From NCBI RefSeq assembly GCF_003254395.2, contig NC_037642.1, positions 1,706,501 through 1,770,500 of the forward strand: DNA of 64,000 bases, written 5' to 3'. Source of the DNA: Apis mellifera. Taxonomy: Eukaryota; Arthropoda; Insecta; Hymenoptera; Apidae. This document shows, in pieces, positions 52,061 through 62,860 of this stretch. The position numbers and the translations under genes were made by a program. The notes under the pieces are model-generated. The model saw only the letters and a program-made list of their open reading frames with translations, was not told the DNA's origin and made no database searches. The first letter of the stretch is position 1. Every line of letters starts with the position of its first letter.

Positions 52061-53488
52061 AAATATATATATATATATATAAATATATGTATGTATACAT
52101 GTGTGTATGCGTGTATTTATATATGTATACATATCTGCACGTATGTATACACATATATATACATTCTAACAAATGATTGATTGTGAGTCATTTAAATAAT
52201 TGTTATATGTATTTTCTATATATTATGACAACTAATACAATGATATATATTGAGATGACATTACGGTACTATTAACTAAGTGTAGTTAAAAAAAATTAGG
52301 CGGGCGGATGCTCGCGTTACAAGAAAGAGATAGGAAAAAGTTGGATTATTCTAGTCCAATATTTCTATAAATCTCGCTAAATAAAAAACAAAAAAGAAAG
52401 AAAGAAAGAGGAAAGAAAAGAAAAAAAAAAAAAAAGTAAAAATGGCGGAGAAGGCGGGCCAGCGCGCAAATAATGCAAAATATTTAAAAAACAGACAAAA
52501 ACTAGAAAAAAAAGAAAACGATAGGAACGAAACACTCGAAACGGTTCCTTTGCACCACGATCGGTGAAAGAAGTGTATCTTTTCATCTTGAAAATCATCA
52601 TTTATGCATGGACTAGAAATGACGAAAGAAAACACGCGATAATAATAAAAAAAAAAAAAAAAAAAGACACAAATGTCGTGGTGACATTTCGAGTGTGTTC
52701 GTTACATATTGAAAAAAAAAAAAGATGAAAAAAAAAAGAAAAAAAAATAACACTGAGTGAAGAAATCAATGTGGAATTTGCAACAAAACAAAATGTATTT
52801 TCTCACTCCCACTGCGAGGTGTATGTTCATCGCTACATCTTATTTGGAACGAAAACCTAAATATTATATTATTATATAAAATCACTATATAATTGTAACG
52901 AAAATTGTTTTTCAAACGATGTGGTATTTTTATTGTAGATATTATTATATAACAAATAAAATCATGATTCATTATATCCTTTGTATGTTTACTTAACTTA
53001 TTCATATCTATATTGGGGAATCCCTTGATAATATATGATAAAGTATTACTTAATTTTACATCGACTTTAAAGCGCTATCTATTTAATTAAATGATTATTT
53101 AATTAAATAATCTTAGATTTTAAATTATTGCTTTTCAAAATGAAAAGAAATTTAAAAAAAAAGTATATAATTTTGTATAAATTTCAATTAACTTCCTCAA
53201 TTTATTTTTTTTTTTTATTCAATAATAAATGAAAACAAATAATATTTTATATATATATATATTTATCCTAGAGAGATATTTTATAACATATTAGTTATTA
53301 AATAATATTTATCAAACTTATATCACAAATAAATTCATTTAAGATATAATAAATAAATATTAATATTATAACATTGAAGACATAGATTATTCATAATTCT
53401 TAAATAATACATACATGAGAATTAATAAATAAAATCATACAGTCAAAAATATTTGTACTACAAATTTTTCTAACGAATACAATATTAA

Positions 53489-53833
53489 TCAACAATCTAC
53501 AAAGCTAGGTTTATCACACTGATCGGTAATCGTGTTAAATATCAAATCATTTTGACAGTAAAAACCTTTTGGAACAGCGTTCACGTATCGACAATAGTAA
53601 AATTTTTTGCAGTTGAAAGGATCCCTGAAATATCCTTTTTCCATACATGTAGGGATAAGTGGAACAGTAGGTATCGTTGGAAAAGAATGAAATGCAGGAT
53701 CTTGAGGAGGTAATTGCTTTAAGGTATTGTCGTCAATGTCGTACACTTCGATATAATTCGGTTTTAGCTTGAACGACGAGGACGGTGTGCAGAGAGTAAA
53801 AATAACTATCAAGTAGATACCACAGAAACGCAT
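53489..53833 (-). CDS. Secreted protein with one chitin-binding type 2 (CBM14/peritrophin-A) domain
   Basis: The complete 114-residue coding exon runs from ATG at 53833-53831 to a stop at 53489-53491. Residues 1-20 are a signal peptide (hydrophobic IYLIVIFTLC). A Pro-rich linker follows, and then a single CBM14 domain with six cysteines at 63, 75, 81, 93, 106 and 114. This is the spacing of the three-disulfide peritrophin fold, and the aromatic cluster KKFYYC is present. The protein ends exactly at the sixth cysteine. The ATG lies directly after a TTTTTGCAG acceptor, so a noncoding first exon is expected upstream. Such proteins bind chitin in cuticle or peritrophic matrix. Which tissue cannot be told from sequence. 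Confidence 0.88.
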   Translation of the reverse strand: MRFCGIYLIVIFTLCTPSSSFKLKPNYIEVYDIDDNTLKQLPPQDPAFHSFPTIPTVPLIPTCMEKGYFRDPFNCKKFYYCRYVNAVPKGFYCQNDLIFNTITDQCDKPSFVDC

Positions 53834-54068
53834 CTGCAAAAAAAAAATATAGATTGTCAATTAGTAGTTTTAATAGTAATTTTAACACTTTTTACATTAA
53901 AATGTTATTTAATATTATATTGATTTATTTAATAAAAAAAAAACAAAAAATCAATCATAAAAGATTTATTGAATAATGTAATGGTTTTGAAAAAAAAAAA
54001 AATTATTTGAAAAATTTAAAAAATATCTGAAATACAATATGTAATAACTATTGTGATATTTTACTTAC
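53834..54068 (-). other. Intron in the 5' UTR of the chitin-binding gene
   Basis: The donor GTAAGT reads on the minus strand at 54068-54063 and the acceptor TTGCAG ends at 53834, immediately before the ATG. It is 235 bp, AT-rich. Confidence 0.6.
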
Positions 54069-54321
54069 CAAATTATAAATGAGAAAATTATATTTATTTA
54101 GTTTCAATATAAAATATAAAAATGTTTTAACTGTAATTAAATATAATTAAAAGTATAAATATATATATATATAATTAATATACTAACTTTGAAAAATAAT
54201 GAATTTTTTTTTAAAATCTCAATGATTTCCAAATTCGTCCGCGCACGATTAGATTGATTAACAACGCGCGATGCTATCAGCCGCGTTTTCTTGACTAACG
54301 TTTAGAATCTAGAGGATGTCT
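54069..54321 (-). other. Putative noncoding first exon (5' UTR) of the chitin-binding gene
   Basis: Between the proposed initiator at 54321 and the donor at 54068 the minus strand contains no ATG at all. That suits an untranslated leader feeding the ATG at 53833. It is inferred from motif positions; no transcript evidence is available. Confidence 0.45.
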
Positions 54322-54357
54322 GATATCATACTTATATACTTATGTGACTTATATATA
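54318..54357 (-). promoter_or_regulatory. Putative TATA/initiator promoter of the chitin-binding gene
   Basis: On the minus strand TATATATAAG (54357-54348) lies about 30 bp upstream of ATCAGAC, an arthropod-like initiator (TCAGT-type) with the start A at 54321. The spacing (-36 to -27) is normal for a TATA box. TATA elements are common by chance in such AT-rich DNA. Confidence 0.4.
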
Positions 54358-55038
54358 CGTATATACATAAACATCTATCATATTCATAGATACAATACGT
54401 AGAAATAATACAATACGAAGAAACATTATTGATGTTATGAACAATAAATTTTTTTCATAAAGTGCTTATACTATTAATTCTTGGCATCGAAAGATAGTTT
54501 CGGTAATTTAGTTATGACCGTGATCATTTTTATGATTGTAGGGCAAGGCAATGTTTCAATGACGAGTAAGATGTATTTCATATATTTGAAATATATTTAT
54601 AATGAGATTTTTAAAGATAATTTTAAATTATAAAATATATGAATGATTGATTTATTAGATCGAAGAAATTAAATATTATATACTTTTTTTGTAAAATTTA
54701 ATTTGAAATTTATGTAATAAGTGTATAATATTACGTATTCTATAAATATTACATGTTTTAATAGCATTATATTTTAATAATATTGCATTATCTTATATAC
54801 GAATTTATTACTATATTTTTTTGAACATATGTATATTTTCCTTAATTTTTTTAATTTTCTTAATGAAATATTATGTAAAAATATATTAAGTTTTTCTAAA
54901 TATATTTGAAATGGTAATATAATAAATTAGTCAAAAAATTTTAGGAAATACCTTTTTTTATTAACATTAAATATTTAATTATTTTATTTTTTTATTTAAA
55001 TATTTGAAAAACAAATATAATTTTTTAGGAAATTTATA
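54358..55038. other. Intergenic region between PIGK and the chitin-binding gene
   Basis: AT-rich, about 680 bp, with no coding potential. It contains the upstream flank of the chitin-binding promoter and the 3' flank of PIGK. I found no hydrophobic exon here that could supply the missing PIGK membrane anchor. Confidence 0.55.
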
Positions 55039-55044
55039 TTTATT
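55039..55044 (-). terminator. Likely polyadenylation signal of PIGK
   Basis: AATAAA on the minus strand begins only about 10 nt after the TGA. If used, the 3' UTR is extremely short. Further AT-rich candidates lie downstream. Confidence 0.4.
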
Positions 55045-55054
55045 TCTGTATAAA

Positions 55055-55291
55055 TCACGTAAACTTTGATACATCTGGAAATTGTGGAACATAAGAATAT
55101 TTCCTTTCCGGTTCGATTGTTTTTGTTTTATTTACTTTCACGGGCAAAACAGTCATTATATTCGTAGTTAACTCTACAGGCCTCAATGATCCAAAAAAAT
55201 CTGTGACCGGTACTTTATTAGGATCCCTTCTAAATAAATCTTTTCTTACTCCTACTGTTGATAAGCAATAATGCTTAGGACATACTTTGAG
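55055..55291 (-). CDS. PIGK: PIGK exon 4 and stop
   Basis: 237 nt from the TTATTCAG acceptor to TGA at 55057-55055. It encodes KVCPKHYCLSTVGVRKDLFR and VPVTDFFGSLRPVELT, both conserved, and then a short Lys-rich, non-hydrophobic tail ending VSKFT. Confidence 0.92.
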   Translation of the reverse strand, partial: LKVCPKHYCLSTVGVRKDLFRRDPNKVPVTDFFGSLRPVELTTNIMTVLPVKVNKTKTIEPERKYSYVPQFPDVSKFT

Positions 55292-56291
55292 CTGAATAAA
55301 GAATTAAAATAGTAGTTTATTAATATAATAAATGCAATTTTAATTTAAAAATTATTTTCTATATAACTTACAAATTCTCCTAATGTTTTGGAACTAGATG
55401 GTTCTACTTTTTCTAAAAAGTCCAATGCATAATATGTATATCTATCTATAATGTAAACGCCAATGGCAGGATCCAAATGATGCTACAAATAAAATGAAAG
55501 AATATTAGTAATGATCAAAGAAATATGCATAGCAATAATCTTAATGACTCACAGAAAGTGAATCTTCGCCTACTAGGCTAGATGCAACTGCAAGAATGTT
55601 TGGAGAATAAAATTTCTCATACATTGAACTTGCTTGACAAGTATCAACAATAAATAATATTTCATGATATCTTCTTTTCTGCCACATTTGTTCTAATGCA
55701 TCTGCGAGTTCTTTACTAGTAATTTCTTCAGAATCTTGGAATTTTAAGAATCCATTCCCACCATGACCAGTAAGATAAATTAAAATATTAGATCCTTCAT
55801 CCGTTAATAGTTTTTTGGATCTTGGTGTCTCTGGTGCTAATCGCCCAGTTAATAATCTCACAAAATTTTCTACAGTAACTTCATATCCTCTATAATCTAC
55901 TTCTACATCATCTCCATAAACATTAATATGTTGTCTGATATTATTGAAAACTGTAGCTGGCCTGGGATTTCTCGGATTGCATGCCATGTCATCTGCTATC
56001 ATTAGAATAATTTGTGAATCTGGTATACCTAAGCGTTTAACACTTCTATAAATGGACAACACATTTGCTACATGACGATAATTAAACCAAAATCGTGAAG
56101 TATCGACCAAAACTGCCCAATTATTTGAATGCCCTGTCTTAGCAAAATTTTCTGATATCTGAAAAGGTTAGATTTCATAATGACAATAAAATATATACGA
56201 AAATTATAAAATTAAATATGTTTATACAAACCTCCCAAGTATAACTTAAATGAAAAATACAAAAAGTAACGATAAGTCTTAAATACATCAT
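55055..56291 (-). CDS. PIGK: GPI-anchor transamidase catalytic subunit (PIG-K/GPI8), family C13 cysteine protease
   Basis: Four exons (56291-56232, 56158-55553, 55482-55372, 55291-55055) join in frame into 337 residues. Exon 1 is a signal peptide (MMYLRLIVTFCIFHLSYTWE). The rest is very close to animal PIGK: SNNWAVLVDTSRFWFNYRHV, the DDMACNPRNP motif, VYGDDVEVDYRGYEVTVENF, GHGGNGF and DTCQ. The predicted catalytic pair is His152 (in LTGHGGNG) and Cys194 (in VDTCQ). Cys80 corresponds to the cysteine that disulfide-links to PIG-T in the human enzyme. The enzyme acts in the ER lumen, cleaving C-terminal signal peptides and attaching GPI. The C-terminus ends about 60 residues short of human PIGK, without the usual transmembrane helix. 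Codons are AT-rich and CpG-poor. Confidence 0.96.
55372..55482 (-). CDS. PIGK: PIGK exon 3
   Basis: 111 nt, with acceptor TTTGTAG and donor GTAAGT. It encodes HHLDPAIGVYIIDRYTYYAL and the following FLEKVEPSS region, matching the conserved segment after the catalytic core. Confidence 0.93.
55553..56158 (-). CDS. PIGK: PIGK exon 2: catalytic domain
   Basis: 606 nt, phase 0 at both ends. It starts ISENFAKTGHSNNWAVL and ends VGEDSLS before a GTGAGT donor. It contains both catalytic residues and the PIG-T-linking cysteine. Confidence 0.95.
56232..56291 (-). CDS. PIGK: PIGK exon 1: signal peptide
   Basis: 20 codons from the first of two adjacent ATGs to the GAG before a GTTTGT donor. The exon encodes only the hydrophobic signal. 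The 73-bp intron that follows ends in TTTTCAG. Confidence 0.85.
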
Positions 56292-57146
56292 GTTAATTGT
56301 GTATTACATGAATTATAAAAATTATTATTGCTCTTTATGTACATTAATAATTTGCAACAATTTGCAAAATTTCTAAGATTAAAATAAAATATTAATCATT
56401 TTATTTGACTCATTTTTATTGTTAATTAATAATTAATTTTTTTATAACAATCTTTACTATTGTTTATAAACTGATCTAATGAACATAACCTTCAAAATGT
56501 ATATACACGATTCAAGAATTGAAGCTATCAGATGTCTGTGTGCAGTCAATATGAAAGCTGCTGCCTTAATGTCAAATAAATTTTATTAAAATAAGTTATG
56601 ATATAAATAATAATCTAAATAATCAAAAATATATATATATATATTTGGTATTAAAATTAAATTTTAATAATATTATAAATAAAGTACATAGAAAATTTTG
56701 TAGTCTTATAATTTGTATTAACATTCTATAATCTTAAATTTAGAAAAATATTAATCAAAATAAACTTATATAATTTATATAATAAAATACAAGATTCAAT
56801 ATTTAATATTTCATATTTTATTGTAATTTTGTATTGTAATGTCGATGATTTTTTGAAATAATCTATTTATGTTATAAGAATAATAAATTATGACCAATAT
56901 AAAAGATTTATTTGGATTTATTATAATAGATATATTATTCTTTTATTATTTTAATAATTTTTATATTAAATTATTTCTAATAATCTATACTTATTATATT
57001 TTTAGTTGTGGTAAAATCTATAAAAATCTCAAAATCAATTAAATATATAATATATTATATTTCAATTTTCGCGCTGCTGGAATGAATAAAGAATATTGTT
57101 TTAGCCAATTAGAAAATCGCTAACATTTTTAGTAGTGAAACGAATC
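56292..57146. other. AT-rich intergenic region upstream of PIGK
   Basis: 855 bp that should hold the PIGK promoter (minus strand). It is dominated by AT-rich sequence with an (AT)n run near 56630-56645. There is no TATA or initiator pair I would single out, as expected for a housekeeping gene. Confidence 0.5.
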
Positions 57147-57206
57147 AATGCGCATTATAGTGCGCATTATAATGCGCATCATAATGCGCATCATATTGCG
57201 CATGTC
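57147..57206. repeat. Five tandem 12-bp units, each with a TGCGCA palindrome
   Basis: The units start at 57147, 57159, 57171, 57183 and 57195 and follow the pattern A-R/T-TGCGCAT-T/C-AT. All five carry TGCGCA (the third and fourth are identical). TGCGCA is the half-site of NRF-1/Ewg-type factors, so this may be a promoter element between PIGK and a rightward transcript. Confidence 0.75.
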
Positions 57207-58015
57207 AGTTTACAATTGAAAATTGTGGTAACAAGTTGCATTTCGTCGGTAGAAAAGTGTAATTACATAAAATTTTTACTTATTAAAGTATTATTTTACG
57301 GTTATTAAGTTTAATTTTAAGTTATTAAGTTTTACTTTATTAATATGTGTTTGTTTGTTTGTTATTGTATCAAATATTTGTGATAAATTATCGTTTAATG
57401 GAAGCTTCGAAGACGTGATGGCTTTGAAAGTATTGCATGGATGAAAATTAAGAAATAACCATGAATTTTTGTGTAAGTATAATAAGATTTTACTTATTTT
57501 AAGAGAGAAATATAATTATTATACATTTCTTTTGTTTTTTTATATATAGAGATAAGAATAAATAGTTAATTATGATCAATTTATACATACATATATACAT
57601 ATATATATATGTACATATATATGTGTTTGTGTGTATGTGTATTTCTTTTCTAAATGTATTTATTCGTACGATATTACCTTATGTTAAAATCATAATAATC
57701 GTGTTATTTCTGTTTTGATCTTACATTGAAGCTTGAAAACATTTCTTATAAACTATTCTTCTAGGAAATTGACGATTCACGTTATATTATTGTTGACATT
57801 TCTTGTCGACTTGTCGAATTATTAAACATATCCCTTCTCCAATTTATAATTCGACATATTGAAATCGCTTAGTAAGGCGTCATTTTGTTGTCGAAACTCG
57901 TGACGATTAGGTTCTTCGTTTTAAGTGTGTGATGTACTTATTTTATAATATTTATTTAACAGTTATTTTTTTTAATTTTTAAACTACTATTCATTAATAC
58001 ATACACACACACACA

Positions 58016-58078
<63 letters not shown>

Positions 58079-58722
58079 TTAATATAATATTAAATATTTG
58101 TTTAATTGTTTATTGAATATTAATATAATTGATCATTTTTTTGGAATAATTTATTTTTTTTTATCCATTTGATTGTTAGAGTTATCATTATTATAAGTTT
58201 TTAAAATAAAATTTGAATTAGATTATTTAGTTTCAATATTTTAATTTAATCTTTTATACATTTTTTTTCTTTTTATTCATTTTATATATTTATTTTAGAT
58301 TTAATTTCTTTTTTGACCAGATAATTTGTTGAAATTATAGATATATATATAAGATAGAATCAGTGCTTCTCTCAAAAGAATAAGATCATCTCTTATATAA
58401 AGAGATAATTATCTTTTTTTCTATTTAAATTTTTATATTTTTGAATTATACTATTGAAAAATAGAACCAGCAGAATCAATAGAAAATTTTAAATTTTTAT
58501 TTAAAGATTTCAATTTTTGTTATTACTATACTTATTAGATTTATTTTTATTATCATTATTCATTATTATTATATTTATTAGAATTTCAATTTTTGTCACA
58601 TTGTAAATTATAATATTCCATTTTATTCCCATTTTTTATTATACATATTTTTCTTTTTTGTTACAGATACTTTACAATAAAGGAAGACAACTGATAGAAA
58701 TACAGATTCTTCGCATCTAATG
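57207..58722 (+). ncRNA. Putative start of a rightward spliced transcript (5' UTR or long noncoding RNA)
   Basis: A candidate first exon ends at 57472 with TTTTTGT|GTAAGT. A candidate second exon is 58667-58722, with a pyrimidine-rich TTTTTTGTTACAG acceptor and ATG|GTGAGT donor. The 56-nt exon has stops in all three frames, so it is not coding. It may be the untranslated 5' part of a gene to the right of the window, or a noncoding RNA. Splice motifs alone support this call. Confidence 0.3.
58001..58078. repeat. (CA)n microsatellite, about 70 bp, followed by (AT)n
   Basis: CA dinucleotides interrupted once by AT, then a short AT run, inside the putative first intron. Confidence 0.95.
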
Positions 58723-60664
58723 GTGAGTCGCATGCTTTTTGGTTCCTCCAATCATTCAATCATGTCGTAGGATGAAAGATCCAAATCGACAGAATGATTG
58801 GTTGTATACGTAGAATTTTGCACGAGCACAGTGACCATGAGTATATATTATACTCATGAATAATAACATTTTCTTTTTCTATGTTTTATTTATTAGTTCA
58901 GGCTAGGTCTTCTTGTATATTGTCTTTTTAAATATTACTAATTTTCCATTTTATTCATCTAAATTATTAAAAATAAATTATAAATCAAATTATTATATTA
59001 TTATATATTAATATTTGCAAATATCAAATATTTAAATATATGAATTTCAATTTCAATTCATGAATTTTAATAATTTAGTTACTTGATTTTCAAGATAGTA
59101 TTAATAATAATAAATAGTTTTATTTTTCTTGTCTGAAAATGTATTAAATATTATATGCAAGAAGACACTTCGCGACAGGTAGATTTTGAAATCAAAGTTA
59201 CAAATTTTGAATGCTTCTTTCATATTTTCGAAAATATACTTTGATGAAAAATCGCCTGAGGATATTTACATTAAAATATTTAATTTCGAGTCATTATTTT
59301 CATTAAGTTCATATTTCAATCTCTTTTTCAATAAATATATTCCCTTTTAATTAATAATTTCTTTTTTATAAAATATCAACAATTTATTACATTGATAAAA
59401 AGTCAAATATAAAACAACAAAAAACTTTATTAGATCGTTATTTATATCAATTTATATCAATTTTTAGCTCAGGATTTTCAGATTTAATCCTTTCCGTGTT
59501 CATTGCCAGGATCTCACTCACGTGCTCAGATGCCACTTGGGTGAGAAAAAGGCTATGGGCACGATGACTTTAGTTGTAATAAATTTATAAAAATTTCTCA
59601 GCGACTGATGATGCGTTAGTGTATCGTGCACGACGTATTTTCCACTGTATATGTGTGTGTGGTTAGGCCGTGGAATTGCGTCGTTATAAGTCTATTAACA
59701 ATTATTACTTTAATCAGAATTTATGATAATAAATATGATTTATTAATTGATAATAATCAATCTTGCTCTCAAATCTTAATATTTTATTTCACATTATTTA
59801 TTTATTTCATTATTATGTATTTTCCACGCAATGATCACTAGCCATCCTCAGTCGATTTCAGGAAAATGGTACGTACACTTAGAGTGTGAAAGTAGTGTGC
59901 CAAGCTCGGGTGTCGGAGGTGTCCCGGGACGCTTAGTTTAGGCTTTTGCGCCCGGGTGTTATGCGTGAGAATCGTGGAATGAGTGTGTTGGTATGCCTGT
60001 TTTGCATCATTTTTTAAATATAGGACTAGGTAGGATAGGTAGTATACTTCTGGTGTGTCTGTTTAATTGTAAGTAGGTAGGGCCGGGCAGGTTGTCACAG
60101 TCTCTGATCGGGTAGGCGCGTTTTCGCGTGACAATCTGTTTCAGGGAACAAAATTTGAGAAATCGAGGGAAAAGCTGAGACGAATGGACGATTATTGCTG
60201 CTCGTCTCTGGCTTTGCTCATCGATTTTTCGAGTTTCGCGGTCGCGGTCGCGATTTGCTTTCGAAACGAACGTTGCGCTCGAGATTCTGTGCATGTACGA
60301 AGAACGATCATTGCGATCGTTGGTCGTCCATGCATTTAGCTTCCGCGATTTAGTTCTTTTTTTTTTTTTTTTTTTCTTTGGTTTACGATTAGTGAATCTC
60401 GAGCCTAGATTTAAGTTTCAGCGGGCATCGCGCCCGAAGGAGGAAGACCGAAGAGGCTTCGACAAACTGTCACGAAGAGGGGCTGCAACGAATGGCTCCT
60501 CATTTTTTGGATCTTTCTTTGGATCTGAAGAATGGGAAGTCATTGTTACTATTTTGTCACTGTGCTCGTTTTAGTAATACGTAGTAATTGTTGTTGTGCT
60601 GTCTGGCCATTTGCATGCTGGCCCATCATCTACGTACTCTCATCATGGGCATCGCGATTTTTTT

Positions 60665-61287
60665 TATTAGTGTTGCGATACAAATGAATTACGGTTTTTT
60701 CGAATTTTAGAATCATGTTTATAAATTTCGTCTTTTTTGAATTAATGTTCATCGCGTTTGTTGTAACGTTGAAAAATGTTACGATTATTTTTAATTACTT
60801 TGATTGTGATTTAGACTATTTTTTTTCTTTTTTTTAATTTGGACTTACGTTTATAATATCGAAATATTTGAAGTAATTTTGCATTTATATAATAATTTGT
60901 AATTGTAAATTTTGGATTTAATTTTCTTTAAGAATTAGCATTGTGTTGATCGCGTTTTTTTATAATATTGCGTCAAATATTGCCCATTACAGAAGCATAA
61001 TTCTGTTTCTGGATCATCAATTACAATTAATTTCTTTGTGATTGCAACAAAGAAAGTTGTACAACAGCAATCTTTCATATGATTGCAAGCTTCCGTTATT
61101 AGTGTTGCGTATAATAAAATGAGTGCATAAATTAATTTATTAGAATTCCTTAAATAGTTAAAACAATAGTTATTGAGAATGTATGCTTTTTTTTTCTTTT
61201 TTTTTTTTTGTTGATCAATAATTGCATTCCAAATACAATAAAGCACTCTTCGTGTTTTTTTTTTAAATTTAGTATATTAGTGTTGCG
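60665..61287 (+). repeat. Three exact copies of a 13-mer, TATTAGTGTTGCG
   Basis: Copies at 60665-60677, 61097-61109 and 61275-61287, all in the same orientation. The flanking DNA is not similar, so this is not a simple recent duplication. Confidence 0.85.
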
Positions 61288-62860
61288 AAGTAGAAAAAAT
61301 ATACCACTCACGGTTTGTTCGGTTTACATTGAGTGGATGATTTATTTTTTTAATTAATTTTTCATCTTCTTTTTTTTTTAGCATCTTCTTATGAAGATGT
61401 TAAAAAATTATTTTTTTTATGGATAAATATCTTTATTTAAAATTATAAATTATATAACAATATTTTATTAATTTTATTTTTTTTTTTTCAGAAATCAATG
61501 TTTCCTTTCTGAGGGAAATAAATTATTTTGTGTTTACTAATTGAATTTATTACAGGTACGAATTAAAAAAACATAAATAGAAGACAATATAATTAAAAAT
61601 AATATTTCATTTACAAAATTGATTATCTATTATTGAAATTCATTAATTATATTGTATAAATTATTTTAGAATTATTTCAATAGAATAGTACAGAAGGAAT
61701 GTACTATTATTTTTTCCTTTTTATAAATCTTCAAATTTAAATGGATTCAAAGAAACATTTAGTTAGTTTTTTTGTTAGTTTTATAAGTGATATATGTATG
61801 TGATGATTTGTTCTTTTTTCCCGCTTTTCCTATTGATTTCCTCTTGATCCAAAGTTTGCCGAAATAATATTCTTATTTTTCAAGGCAATATGATCATTTG
61901 TTCATCAGTTGTTTGTTATTTCATAACTTCTTCACTACTTTTAACAATCAAATTCTTAATATTTAATAATTACATAACTTTGTTCATTTTTAGTTAGCAC
62001 ATACTTACTTCATTTTCTCCGACCACATATCCTTAATTTGATAGCTATATAATTTTGTTCAGTTTGTTTGTTTGTAGTATTTATTTTCATTGTATATCTC
62101 CATTTGCATTTTCTTTAGTTCACATATCATATCATAAATTCGTAAAAATTATAAAGTTATTCATATGAATGTAGTGAATGTAGATATGAATGATAGATAT
62201 GAAAAACAAATCTTTTAAATTCTTGACAGGCAAGATTTATAAATAAAATATTTAATTTTCATGTAGATAGGAATAAGAAAAAACTTTTTCTTATTTAGAT
62301 AGAATGGGATAGGATGTTTGAAATGTTTTAATATTTAAATTTATTTCAATATCTTTTACGAGAATAGAAGATTATATCATAAAAAACATTGATTGAGTAA
62401 TTTATTTAAAATTAAGTGTATGCATAATCAAGAATGTTAATTAAGTAGATACAATGTATTGTAGACAAGTAGATGATTAATGGGTAAAATAGTATAATTA
62501 GATCACAGCATGCTATGTTGTAAAAAATACTTATTCCTTTACTTATTCTTTTTTGAAATTTTGATATTTTGATATCAAAATTTCAGGATATGTGTGTCAG
62601 TGATGTAAAGTTCTATTAGATGTTAGTATGTTTTGTCTTTCTTATTTGTGATTTAATATTTGTGATTTGAAAACGATGCATGAATTATATTCAATAATCA
62701 GTAGATTAATAAAAAAAAAAAAAAATTAATCACATATCAATATCATGATTGCATGAATTTTAATATAAATAAGAAGAAATAATAGAAAAGGGATAGAGAT
62801 AAAATAAGAATTGATTATTAACACTATTTCTTTGTTGGAGATATTTTCAAAAGAATTCAA

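Larger units (their letters stand above)
37381..53488. other. Long noncoding AT-rich region between the large gene and the chitin-binding gene
   Basis: No ORF here has a recognisable domain, and most are low-complexity (poly-K, poly-F, TA-repeat). It may contain an extended 3' UTR of the upstream gene, since much of it has moderate complexity on the + strand with purine-rich tracts. Features are (AT)n at 46041-46102, (GAA)n at 43481-43512 and 47813-47841, poly-A at 42259-42280, poly-T at 49572-49592, an (AAAT)n-rich stretch at 51950-52060, a GC hairpin at 41564-41589 and a piggyBac-type MITE at 48220-48463. Confidence 0.5.

Noticed and set aside
51909..52172. Minus-strand ORF rich in Ile, Phe and Tyr that looks like a membrane protein
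   Set aside because: A translation of AAAT/AT simple repeats with no real codon structure.
58001..58078. Regular repeats, considered as a CRISPR-like array
   Set aside because: It is a (CA)n microsatellite without spacers, and the genome is eukaryotic.
59220..59245. TGATGA and CTGA motifs, considered as a C/D box snoRNA
   Set aside because: The boxes are too close together and no terminal stem is present.
59838..59868. TTTCAG-GAAAATG-GTACGT, considered as a 7-nt microexon
   Set aside because: Microexons this small need transcript evidence, and the motifs alone are not enough.
60007..60574. Overlapping ORFs of about 95 codons on both strands
   Set aside because: No domain, a poly-Phe run from a T tract, and no splice or codon support. 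The block is better treated as noncoding.
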